A stretch of DNA of 64,000 nt. It comes from Solibaculum mannosilyticum (GTDB lineage: Bacteria > Bacillota > Clostridia > Oscillospirales > Acutalibacteraceae). The stretch covers positions 372,001 to 436,000 of the forward strand of contig NZ_AP023321.1 of NCBI RefSeq assembly GCF_015140235.1. Direction: 5' to 3'. The position numbers and the translations under genes were made by a program. Every line of letters starts with the position of its first letter. The stretch's first letter is position 1. A model generated the notes under the pieces. That model made no database searches. It saw nothing but the letters and a program-made list of their open reading frames with translations, and was not told the DNA's origin. Below are positions 15,796 through 24,700 of this stretch, piece by piece.

Positions 15796-17337
15796 TTGAA
15801 AAAGACGTTGAGCCGAGCACTTTGCAGCCTCATGACGGTGATGATGGTATTCTGCCTGACATCCGTTGTTTCCCTGGCTGAGGATGCGGGACAATGGAAT
15901 TCTTACCGTGGAAATTATCAGAACAACGGCGTAACCAGCGCCCGCACCGCCCGTACCGCTGACGAAGCAGACCTGAAATGGGAACTGGCTTTGAAGGATT
16001 CCACCGACTGGTCGACCAATGTGTCTGACCCCATCCAGGTGAATGGAACGGTTTATGTGGCTGTGGGTTCAGAACTTTGGGCGGTGAATTCATCGGGCGA
16101 AGTGACTGGCCGCGGCACGCTGGAAGGCGCTATTGGATACACCTGCCGTCTGATGCAGGCTGAGGGAAAGGTGGTTGTCCCCCTGTCGGATGGACGCCTC
16201 CAGTGCCTGGATATGGACAGCCTCAAACCGGTTTGGATCACCGATCCGGTGGTGACTCAGGATCAAGAGGGACAGACCCGGAATCACCAAGCCCTCACTA
16301 CCATTACGTATAGCGACGGCCTCCTTTATACCGGGACTGCTTATGCCGACTGGTCCAGCAGTTACAGCGGTGTTTATCAGTGCGTGGAGGTGTCCACCGG
16401 ACGCATTGTATGGCAGTATGAAAACACACAGGCCGGTTATTATTGGAGCGGGGCTGTGTGCGTCAATAACGCGGTGATTTTTGCTGGTGACGATGGCATT
16501 GTCACCTCCCTTAACGCCAAGACCGGCGACCTCATCGACGAGATGGAAACGGCAGGCGGCGTTCGTTCCAGCATGGTACTGGAAGGCAATGAAGTGTTCT
16601 TTTCCTCCCAGAACGGCAAACTTCACAGAGTGACAGTGGGCGACGACGGTACGTTGAGCCAGCATGAAGAAGTTGCCTTTGCCCAGTCCAGCACCAGCAC
16701 CCCGGCCGTATACGGCGGCAAGGTATACGTAGGCGGCGCATTGGGTCCGGAGCAGCAGTACGCAGGAGTCCTGGCGGTGGTGGATGCCTCGACCATGCAG
16801 GTAGAAAAAACCGTCAATGCACCGGCCGACGTCAAATCGGCTCCCTTGGTGACCAAGGCATACGGCGATGAAGCCTATGTTTATTATACCGCCAACAAAA
16901 CCCCGGGCGGCATTTATGTCCTGAAATCCGGCGCCGACGAGGGGGAGGATCTTTTTGTCCCCACCGGTGACGGCCAAAACTATTGCTTGGCCAGCATCAT
17001 GGCCGATGGCGACGGCACCCTTTACTATACCAACGATTCCGGCAAACTGTTTGCCGTTGCTTCCCATGTCCCAGAGGAAGGCGGGGACGATCAAAGCGGG
17101 AGCAGCAGTGAGAGCCAGCAGCCCAGTCAAAGTGTACCTTCTGAAGACGATGGTTCTGTAAGTTCCAATCCCAGCAGCGCTGAAGGAAGCAGTTCTTCGT
17201 CTGCCAGCACTTCGTCGAGCACTGTGAACAATCCCCCCACCGGTGAGAACAGCGCAGCTTTCTTAGTCGTGGGTATGTCGGCTTTGGCCGCCGGTGTGGC
17301 ATGGATCTGCAGTAAACGCCGTAATAGAGAGGCGTAA
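15796..17337 (+). CDS. Surface-anchored PQQ-like beta-propeller protein of the B12 operon
   Basis: 513 residues from TTG 15796 (AAAGGAG 8 bases upstream); an in-frame ATG at 15658 lies before the terminator and is rejected. The signal peptide ends near SLA-EDAG. The body (about 30-425) is a PQQ-like/quinoprotein beta-propeller: repeated blades such as TVYVAVGSELWAVNSSGEV, GRLQCLDMDSLKPVW, GIVTSLNAKTGDL and GKLHRVTVGDD. A Ser/Gln/Glu linker (about 430-475) is followed by NPPTG, a hydrophobic stretch and CSKRRNREA, a sortase signal. It is the first gene behind a B12 riboswitch and upstream of a transcobalamin-like lipoprotein and an ECF transporter. A role in holding or handing over corrinoid at the surface is inferred; no catalytic residue is visible. 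Confidence 0.85.
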   Translation: MKKTLSRALCSLMTVMMVFCLTSVVSLAEDAGQWNSYRGNYQNNGVTSARTARTADEADLKWELALKDSTDWSTNVSDPIQVNGTVYVAVGSELWAVNSSGEVTGRGTLEGAIGYTCRLMQAEGKVVVPLSDGRLQCLDMDSLKPVWITDPVVTQDQEGQTRNHQALTTITYSDGLLYTGTAYADWSSSYSGVYQCVEVSTGRIVWQYENTQAGYYWSGAVCVNNAVIFAGDDGIVTSLNAKTGDLIDEMETAGGVRSSMVLEGNEVFFSSQNGKLHRVTVGDDGTLSQHEEVAFAQSSTSTPAVYGGKVYVGGALGPEQQYAGVLAVVDASTMQVEKTVNAPADVKSAPLVTKAYGDEAYVYYTANKTPGGIYVLKSGADEGEDLFVPTGDGQNYCLASIMADGDGTLYYTNDSGKLFAVASHVPEEGGDDQSGSSSESQQPSQSVPSEDDGSVSSNPSSAEGSSSSSASTSSSTVNNPPTGENSAAFLVVGMSALAAGVAWICSKRRNREA

Positions 17338-17450
17338 TTGGGTCGGCCTCTTTCCTAGAAACGAGTGAGAAATACATCCCCAGGGAATCGGATTGATTCG
17401 CACTGGAATATGGACTGCCGATGGAAATGGAGATATCCTGCGGCAGGTAT

Positions 17451-17510
17451 CCCACAGAAAAAGCCGCCGTCTGAACCCCGTTCGGTTTCAGGCGTCCGGC
17501 CTTTTCTGGG
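17451..17510 (+). repeat. Long imperfect hairpin between the propeller and lipoprotein genes
   Basis: CCCACAGAAAAAGCCG...CGGCCTTTTCTGGG with inner CTGAA/TTCAG forms a stem of roughly 20 bp just before the lipoprotein RBS, followed by TTTT. It may partly terminate or stabilise the message. Confidence 0.5.
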
Positions 17511-17528
17511 TTTTAGGAGGTACTTTTG

Positions 17529-18350
17529 ATGAAACGATTGTTATGCTTAATCGTAACCATAGGCTGTCTCGCCGGCTTGCTGGCCGGCTGTGATGACGTC
17601 CCGGCTGCGCAAAACAGCACCTTGTCCTCTTCAAGAACAGCCTCGTCTGCATGGGCATCCAGCGAAGAGGAAGAGTCGGACTTGTCAAACCCAGAGCAGC
17701 CCATCCAAGAGGACTCCAGTCGTGCGGAGGAAGGGGATTCTTCTGTTTCTTCCCAAAAGGAGGAGGGGACAGGTTCCGCTTCTTCCAGGGCAGGGACTTC
17801 GTCAAAATCGCCGCCTGCCGTCTCCAAATCCGCCGGACAAGAGGGCGGCGGAAAGACGGCTTCATCTGACCCGCCTGCATCCAACCACAAGATGCCCGAT
17901 GCTGCTTCATCTCCCGAGCAGACTCCCGCCCCCGAACAGACTCCCCCTGCGTCCAGCCAAGGAGGCAATAGCGGCGGACAAGAGGAGCAAAAGGATCCCA
18001 ATGTCGTCACCATACGCTTTGCAGTGGAGTGTCAGGCGGCGGTGGACAAGGGGAACCAAATTGCAAAAAAGATCTCTAACAACGGATACGTCCTTGCCCC
18101 TGTCACCATGGAATTGGAAAAGGGAGCCACCGTCTATGACGCATTAAAAAAATCCGGTTTGGTCTTTACCAGCAAGATGGACATGTTTGGCCAGTATGTC
18201 TCATCCATCCAGTCTTTAGCTGAGAAGGCTTGTGGGGACCAGAGTGGATGGAAATACGAGGTCAATGGGGTATTTCCAGGCGTCAGTTGCAGCGTTCAAA
18301 CGCTCCAAGACGGAGATGCTGTGATTTGGCACTATTCCCTTACGGTGTAG
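17529..18350 (+). CDS. Lipoprotein with transcobalamin-like DUF4430 domain
   Basis: 273 residues; AGGAGG lies 8 bases before ATG 17529. The signal ends in lipobox LLAG-C (about 19-22). A 130-residue Ser/Glu/Pro-rich spacer reaches out from the membrane. The C-terminal domain (about 160-273) matches DUF4430, related to the C-terminal domain of transcobalamin/intrinsic factor: MELEKGATVYDALKKSG, the FGQYVSSIQSL strand, GWKYEVNGVFPGVSC and LQDGDAVIWHYSL. Its stop is 3 bases before the EcfT start. In the setting of a B12 riboswitch and an ECF transporter, it is the likely extracellular corrinoid-binding component. Binding is inferred from the domain and the operon. Confidence 0.9.
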   Translation: MKRLLCLIVTIGCLAGLLAGCDDVPAAQNSTLSSSRTASSAWASSEEEESDLSNPEQPIQEDSSRAEEGDSSVSSQKEEGTGSASSRAGTSSKSPPAVSKSAGQEGGGKTASSDPPASNHKMPDAASSPEQTPAPEQTPPASSQGGNSGGQEEQKDPNVVTIRFAVECQAAVDKGNQIAKKISNNGYVLAPVTMELEKGATVYDALKKSGLVFTSKMDMFGQYVSSIQSLAEKACGDQSGWKYEVNGVFPGVSCSVQTLQDGDAVIWHYSLTV

Positions 18351-18353
18351 CGC

Positions 18354-19226
18354 ATGAGACAACATGTGTTTTATGACGTTCATCCGGCGGTGATTTTCCT
18401 TTATTTCTGTGGGACCATTGGATTTGCCATGAGCACCATGCACCCCCTCTATGTGTCCCTGTCGTTTGGGATGGCGCTTCTGTATGGATGGTATCTCAAG
18501 GGATGGAGAAGTGTGTGCCGCGGCCTGGGATACGGATTGGCAGTGATTGCCATTGTGGCGGCGGCCAATGCCTTCTTTAACGGTTTGGGGCTGACGGTTC
18601 TGTTTCACGTCGGGGATCATCCCATCACGGCCGAAGCGCTGTGCTATGGATTGTGCGCCGGAGGGATGCTTGTCAGTGTGATCCAGTGGTTTTCGTGCTA
18701 CCAGGAGGTCATGACCAGCGATAAATTTTTGAGCCTGTTTGGGCGTTTGGCTCCTACCACATCCATGATGGTGTCCATGATCTTCCGCTATATTCCGGAC
18801 ACCATCCGCAAAGCCCGTGAGATCCAAACCGCTCAAAAGGCCATGCTGGGCAACGAGTCCCCTGGAAAGAAACAAGAGCTTTCCCAGGGCATCCGTATGG
18901 CATCCATTCTCATGAGCTGGAGCATGGAGAGTTCCATTGAGACGGCCGATTCCATGCGCAGCCGCGGCTATGGGGAGACAAAACGCAGCCATTATACCAA
19001 ACAGAAAATCAACCGGTATGACGTCATTTTGCTTTGTGTAGTAGGTTTGCTCATTGCCGTCAATGGATACTGGATTTTTGCCAGGGCAAACCAATTCGCC
19101 TTTTACCCGTGGATGGAGGGTGTATCCATTCCCTGGTGGATAGGAACCTTGTATGCTATACTGCTCGGCATACCGCTTTTGCTGGAAGGGAGGGAACAAT
19201 TATGCTGGCTGCCATCTCGCTTGTAA
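18354..19226 (+). CDS. ECF transporter transmembrane (T) component
   Basis: 290 residues, CbiQ/EcfT family. About six membrane helices are visible. The cytoplasmic coupling region holds IFRYIPDTIRKAREIQTAQKAM and the second signature ADSMRSRGYG (about 200-209), the A-x3-R-G coupling-helix motif that docks in the ATPase grooves. It lies in the B12-riboswitch operon and overlaps the ATPase gene by 25 bases. It would link the S component to ATP hydrolysis for vitamin uptake. Confidence 0.93.
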   Translation: MRQHVFYDVHPAVIFLYFCGTIGFAMSTMHPLYVSLSFGMALLYGWYLKGWRSVCRGLGYGLAVIAIVAAANAFFNGLGLTVLFHVGDHPITAEALCYGLCAGGMLVSVIQWFSCYQEVMTSDKFLSLFGRLAPTTSMMVSMIFRYIPDTIRKAREIQTAQKAMLGNESPGKKQELSQGIRMASILMSWSMESSIETADSMRSRGYGETKRSHYTKQKINRYDVILLCVVGLLIAVNGYWIFARANQFAFYPWMEGVSIPWWIGTLYAILLGIPLLLEGREQLCWLPSRL

Positions 19227-20815
19227 ACTATACCTTTTCCTACCCGAAGCTGGATGCCCCCACTTTACGGGATATCACATTGGAAATCGGGGAAGGGGAA
19301 TTTGTACTGTTGTGCGGTCCCACCGGCAGCGGGAAAACCACTTTGCTCCGCAGCATGAAACGGGAGATTGCGCCGGTAGGGAAGGCGCAGGGCACCGTGC
19401 TGATCCAAGGGGAGGATCGGGATCAAAAACGAAAGACCGTCTCGGCGATGGAAGTGGGATATGTGGCCCAAAGTCCGGATAACCAACTGGTGATGGATAC
19501 CGTATGGCATGAACTCAGTTTTGGCTTGGAAAATATGGGACTCCCGCCCCACGTCATCCGCCGCCGCATGGCTGAAACAGCCAACTTCTTCGGCATTGAA
19601 AGCTGGGCCGACCGGAAAGTGTACGAACTGTCCGGCGGGCAAAAGCAGATTCTCAATCTGGCGGCCGTCATGGCTATGCAGCCCAGGATCCTCCTGTTGG
19701 ACGAACCCACTGCCCAGCTGGATCCCATTGCGGCAAAACAGTTTCTCCAGATCCTCAAACGCATCAATGAGGAACTGGGTACTACAGTGGTGCTGTCCGA
19801 GCACCGGATGGAAGATGTCCTCCCTCTGTGCAGCAGCGTCCTTTTTTTACAGCAGGGGAAAATACGGCATTACAGCAGTCCGTCAGCGTTTGTGGCGTCC
19901 TTGTTGAAAGAGGATCATCCGTTTGCCAAGGCCTTTCCCGCTTCCGTACACATTGCAAAGGGGTTGGGGGAGAGGGAACGGTTTCCTTTGTCGGTTAAGG
20001 ACGGGAGGCTTTGGCTCAAAGAAAAGGGCTGGAAAAAGGGATCCGCTGGATCCGTCCCCCAGCCGGATATGTACCCTGCCGGTAAACCGGTACTACAGGC
20101 CAAAGAAGTGTGGTTCCGCTACCGGAAGGAAGAGGATTTTGTGCTCAGAGATGCCTCCATCGCCTTTTATCCCCGGGAGGTCCACGCCATCGTAGGGGGC
20201 AATGGCAGCGGAAAGAGTACCCTTTTGCATCTGCTCAGCGGAGCGGTAAAACCCAACCGCGGAAAAATTCATCGGAGGGACGGCGTCCGTCCGGGATTGC
20301 TTCCCCAGAATCCAAAAGCGCTTTTTACTGCCGATACAGTGAAGGAAGAGCTGGCGGAGTGGAAACAGAACTTCCAATATACCGACGGGGACATTGACCG
20401 CGTCATGGACGAAATGGGAATTTCCCATCTGGCAGGCCGGCATCCCTATGATCTAAGCGGCGGGGAGATGCAAAAGACGGCTTTGGCCAAGGTGCTGCTG
20501 CTGTGTCCCACCGTACTTTTGCTGGACGAGCCCACCAAAGGGGTAGACGCTATGGCAAAAGAGGAACTGCTCCACATCCTGAGGCGTCAAAAGGAGGAGG
20601 GGAGGACGGTTGTACTGGTCACCCATGATCTGGAATTTGCCGCCCGCCTGTGTGACCGATGCTCCATGCTGTTTCAAAACGGCATTGCCTGTTCCGACCA
20701 GGGCAAGGCGTTTTTCGAACAGAACGCCTTTTACACTACCGATTGCAACCGTATGACCCGGGGGCTGGCTCCCGGCTGTGTCACGGTAGAGGATGTGACC
20801 GCTCATGATAGATAA
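19202..20815 (+). CDS. ECF transporter fused ATPase (A-A') protein
   Basis: 537 residues from ATG 19202 (GGGAGGG about 7 bases upstream). Two complete ABC ATPase halves are joined in one chain. Half 1: Walker A GPTGSGKTT (near 40), Q-loop YVAQSPDNQ, LSGGQKQ, Walker B ILLLDEPTAQLD, LSEHRMED. Half 2: GGNGSGKST (near 335), LLPQNPKALF, LSGGEMQK, VLLLDEPTKGVD, THDLEF. Most ECF systems use two separate proteins, so this is a fusion of EcfA1 and EcfA2. It overlaps the T gene before it and the S gene after it (11 bases). Confidence 0.95.
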   Translation: MLAAISLVNYTFSYPKLDAPTLRDITLEIGEGEFVLLCGPTGSGKTTLLRSMKREIAPVGKAQGTVLIQGEDRDQKRKTVSAMEVGYVAQSPDNQLVMDTVWHELSFGLENMGLPPHVIRRRMAETANFFGIESWADRKVYELSGGQKQILNLAAVMAMQPRILLLDEPTAQLDPIAAKQFLQILKRINEELGTTVVLSEHRMEDVLPLCSSVLFLQQGKIRHYSSPSAFVASLLKEDHPFAKAFPASVHIAKGLGERERFPLSVKDGRLWLKEKGWKKGSAGSVPQPDMYPAGKPVLQAKEVWFRYRKEEDFVLRDASIAFYPREVHAIVGGNGSGKSTLLHLLSGAVKPNRGKIHRRDGVRPGLLPQNPKALFTADTVKEELAEWKQNFQYTDGDIDRVMDEMGISHLAGRHPYDLSGGEMQKTALAKVLLLCPTVLLLDEPTKGVDAMAKEELLHILRRQKEEGRTVVLVTHDLEFAARLCDRCSMLFQNGIACSDQGKAFFEQNAFYTTDCNRMTRGLAPGCVTVEDVTAHDR

Positions 20816-21512
20816 AGTACTTGCATGGATGGAACCTGTGTTATTGGTACTGGTTCCGGCGGTTTTGATCCTGTGCGCCTATTTCCAGGTGGAAAATACC
20901 GCCCTCCTCAGCCTGATGACAGTTGTTTTAGCCCTTGTGCCCTACTTCCTGCGGTTTGAACGCAGGCATCCGCGCCCCAGGGACATCATGCCTATTGTGG
21001 TTCTGGCCGCCATCGCCGCTGTGGGACGCATTCTGTTCGCTCCGTTTCCCAATGTAAAACCGGTTACAGCCATTGTAATTGTCAGTGGGGCCTGCCTAGG
21101 TCCTCAGAGCGGCTTTTTGACAGGGGCGCTGGCGGCATTATCCTCCAACCTGTTTTTTGGACAAGGTCCCTGGACGCCGTGGCAGATGTACGCTTGGGGG
21201 CTGGCAGGATATCTGGCCGGGCTGTTGGGGCGATGGGGCCTTTTGCAAAAGAAGGGCGTGGTATACGGCTTTGGATTCGTATCGGCTCTGTTTTATGGAT
21301 TTATCCTGGATTCCTGGTACATTGTGGGATTTGTATCGCCTATCACATGGCAGTCGGCTTTGGCGGGATACGGCGCGGGACTGCCGTTTTCTCTGGCCCA
21401 TGCAGTGGCTACCGTGGTGTTTTTACTGCCGATTTTCCGGCCGTGGTGCAAAAAAATTCATCGGATTCAGCAGAAATATGGGGTAGGGTCAGGAGAACAG
21501 AGCATCTCCTGA
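20805..21512 (+). CDS. ECF transporter substrate-binding (S) component, probably for cobalamin/corrinoids
   Basis: 235 residues with about six or seven membrane helices. Motifs typical of this S-component group are present: PNVKPVTAIVIVSGACLGPQSGFLTGALAAL and FGQGPWTPWQMYAWGLAGYLAGLLG (read in parts). The substrate is assigned from the B12 riboswitch and the transcobalamin-like lipoprotein in the same operon, not from the S sequence itself. A precursor such as cobinamide is possible. The stop codon lies within the operon terminator hairpin. Confidence 0.88.
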   Translation: MIDKVLAWMEPVLLVLVPAVLILCAYFQVENTALLSLMTVVLALVPYFLRFERRHPRPRDIMPIVVLAAIAAVGRILFAPFPNVKPVTAIVIVSGACLGPQSGFLTGALAALSSNLFFGQGPWTPWQMYAWGLAGYLAGLLGRWGLLQKKGVVYGFGFVSALFYGFILDSWYIVGFVSPITWQSALAGYGAGLPFSLAHAVATVVFLLPIFRPWCKKIHRIQQKYGVGSGEQSIS

Positions 21513-21525
21513 CCCTTTTGTTTTA
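21486..21525 (+). terminator. Terminator of the B12 operon
   Basis: GGGTCAGGAG (21486-21495) pairs with CTCCTGACCC (21506-21515), then TTTTGTTTT. Confidence 0.9.
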
Positions 21526-21643
21526 TAGTGGAAATAGATACCCAAAAATAGGCAGATGGATAGTAAATGATAGTTATTATTTTGGAAATAAAAAGATTGT
21601 CCAGAATATTATAAAATTAGACAGTGTGATAAATTTAAGGATA

Positions 21644-21652
21644 TGCTACAAT
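21644..21652 (+). promoter_or_regulatory. Extended -10 promoter of the first GH2 gene
   Basis: TGCTACAAT (21644-21652); no clear -35 at 17 bases. Confidence 0.4.
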
Positions 21653-21742
21653 GAAGTGTAAGAAAAAAGTATTCTGATAGCCCAATATCGTCTAAGAAGA
21701 AGGACCCACTCAGATTCTAAATGAGAAAAAGGAGGAAGTTTT

Positions 21743-24700
21743 GTGTTCCAGTCATTGAAGAAGGGGACGTGCCTTGCAGTGGCGCTTGCCTTGTTGACGA
21801 CGCTGTTTACAGCGGTCAGTCCAGTCAACGCCCAGCCCAAGGAGGAAGAGGGGTATCGCAATGTAGCTCTCCGTCGCGCCGCCTATCATTCCACCGCAAC
21901 CGACTATAACCAAACCGGCCATCTGGTCACCGATGGGATTACGCCTGAAGTGGATATCGACGCTCCGGAATATTCCGATCAGTATGGGGACTCCCCCTCG
22001 GCAGAAAATCCCAGCTGCGCTTTTGACGGCAATTCCGGCACCAAGTGGCTGACCTTTCATCAAGCCGCGTGGTTGCAGCTTAAATTTCCAGGCGAGGAAG
22101 CATATACGGCCACAAGCTATAGCCTGACTACCGCCAACGACCAGCCTGGCCGTGATCCCAAGGCTTGGACGGTGGAAGGCTCCAACGACGGCGTCAATTT
22201 CGACGTGTTGGATAAGCAGGAAGGTATCACATGGTCGGAGCGCTACGAAACCAAGACCTTCCAGATGGAAAACGATACGTCTTATCGCTACTACCGCCTT
22301 AATATCACTGAAAACAGCGGCGATAACGGCGAGGAACAACAGGGTGAATGGATTCCTGGACGCATCCAGTTGGGCGAATTCGACCTGTTTAACGCCGATG
22401 GGGAAAGCGTTGTTCCCCGTCCCGGTCAGGCCGGTTTCAACAGTGAGTGGGTCAGCAAATCCTCTGGCGAACAGTATGTCTACATCGACTTGGGCGCTCA
22501 GAGCAGCATTGATAAAGTAGTGGTTGATTGGGGCGACAATTACGCCAGCCAATATGAAATCCAGGTGTCCGACGACGCAGAGTCCTGGAATACAGTATAT
22601 AAGCAGAATGCCGGTCAAGGCGGTACTGAGGAATGTGAATTCGACACTGTTCAGACCCAGTATGTCCGTCTGCTGTGCCAAGAAGCGGTAGGCAACAACT
22701 ACGGCGTCTATGAGATGGAAGTGTACGGTGTAAATGACCTGCATTATTCTGTCGGCGAGATGCCCGAGCCGGAAGCTGACGGCACCCAGTACCTCCGAGG
22801 CGGCAATTGGAAAGTGGAACGCGTTTCCCAGGTCGGCGAGGAGACCACTGGTGAAACATTGTCCCAGGCCGGCTATGACGATAGTTCCTGGCTTCCTGCG
22901 ACAGTTCCCGGCACGGTACTGTGGTCTTATCTGCAGGCTGGCGCTATTCCGGATCCCAACGTCAGCGACCAGCAGCTGCAGATTTCCGACAGCTATTTTA
23001 CCGCGGACTTCTGGTACCGCAACAGTTTTGTCATTCCCGAGAGCCAGGAAGGCCAGCGCACCTGGCTCAACTTTGACGCCATCAACTGGAAGGCAGACGT
23101 CTACTTTAACGGCCAAAACGTGGGCCGCATCGAAGGCGCCTTCATCCAGAGTAAATTTGACGTCACCGACCTGGTGAATTACGGCGGCGAAAACTATCTG
23201 GCCGTTTACATCCATAAAAACGACAACCCTGGAGCCGTTACCGAGCAGACCATCGGCAGTGCCGGTGCAAACGGCGGCGTTTTGGGCTACGACAACCCCA
23301 CCCTCCATGCCTCCATCGGCTGGGACTGGGTTCCCACCATCCGCGGCCGCAACATCGGCATCTACCAGGATGTATATGTCAGCTATACCCAGGATGCCCG
23401 TTTGGTCAGCCCCTGGGTCATCACCGACCTGGATCTCAACGACGAAGTCACCCCCATTGAAGCCGAAAACCTGGCCCTTAACAAGGCCGCGTCGGCAAGC
23501 TCGGTGGAAGACGAATATAATGGCGGGCAGAACGTAGTGAAGAATGCTGTGGACGGTGATTCTTCTACCCGTTGGTCGTCAAAGTATGCGGATGACCAGT
23601 GGTTCCAGGTGGACTTTGGGGAACCCACCACCTTCTCTAGTACCCGCATCCAGTGGGAATCCTCTTACGCCAGCAATTACACGCTGCAATACTCCAATGA
23701 CGGAGAGACTTGGAGCGATATTCTGACCGAGGACAACTGCAAAGGCGGCGTGGATCAACAATACTTTGACCAAATTACCGCTAGATATCTACGCATTCAG
23801 TGTGGCGACCGCGCGTCAAAATACGGCGTTTCTTTCTGGGAGTTTGAAGTTTACGACATGGAAGAACCAACGGAGGAACCGGAAGGGCCTGATTTTTCCA
23901 AGGCTGACCTGACAGTCAAAACCGAAGTGTCCAACTGTAAGGATGAGGCTTCTACCGTTACCGTCAGCGGCACCATCCAGCCCGGCAACCTGCCCTTCAG
24001 CCAGGATGTGAATTTGGAGCCCAATGAGACCAAGGAAGTTACCATCGACGGCATTGTCATGGAAGATCCGGAACTATGGTGGCCTAATACATACGGCGAC
24101 CAATACCTCTACACTTGCAACATCCAGGTTAGCGAGGACGGCCAGGTTTCCGACGACGAATCCTTCCAGTTTGGCGTCCGCGAATTCAGCTACAGCGAAG
24201 GCAGCCCCCTGGAGATTTACTGCAACGGCACACGCATCATCGGCCGCGGCGGCAACTGGGGCATGGACGATTCCAACGTCGCTGCCACTGCAGAAGACTA
24301 CGACACCAAAGTCCGCCTCCACGCCGAGGCAAACCTGACCATGATCCGCAACTGGGTCGGTCAGACCGGCAATGAAGAATTCTACAAAGCTTGCGACAAA
24401 TACGGCATTCTGGTGTTTGACGATTTCTGGCTTGCCAATCCCAGCGACGGCCCCAATCCCAACGATGAAGAAATGTTCATGGAAAACGCTGTGGATAAAA
24501 TCAAACGAGTCCGCCGTTATGCATCGGTGTGCTTCTACTGCGGCCGCAACGAAGGCAATCCCCCCGAGACACTGAACAAATCTCTGGAAGAGGCCACCGT
24601 GACCTATGACGGCACCCGTCATTACATTCCCCATTCGGCTTCCGGCACCGTCAGCGGGTACGGCCCCTACGCTGTCCAGGATCCGCAGTATTACTTTAAC

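Noticed and set aside
16090-17130. 346-codon open frame on the minus strand
   Set aside because: Antisense to the propeller gene; no ribosome site or family features.
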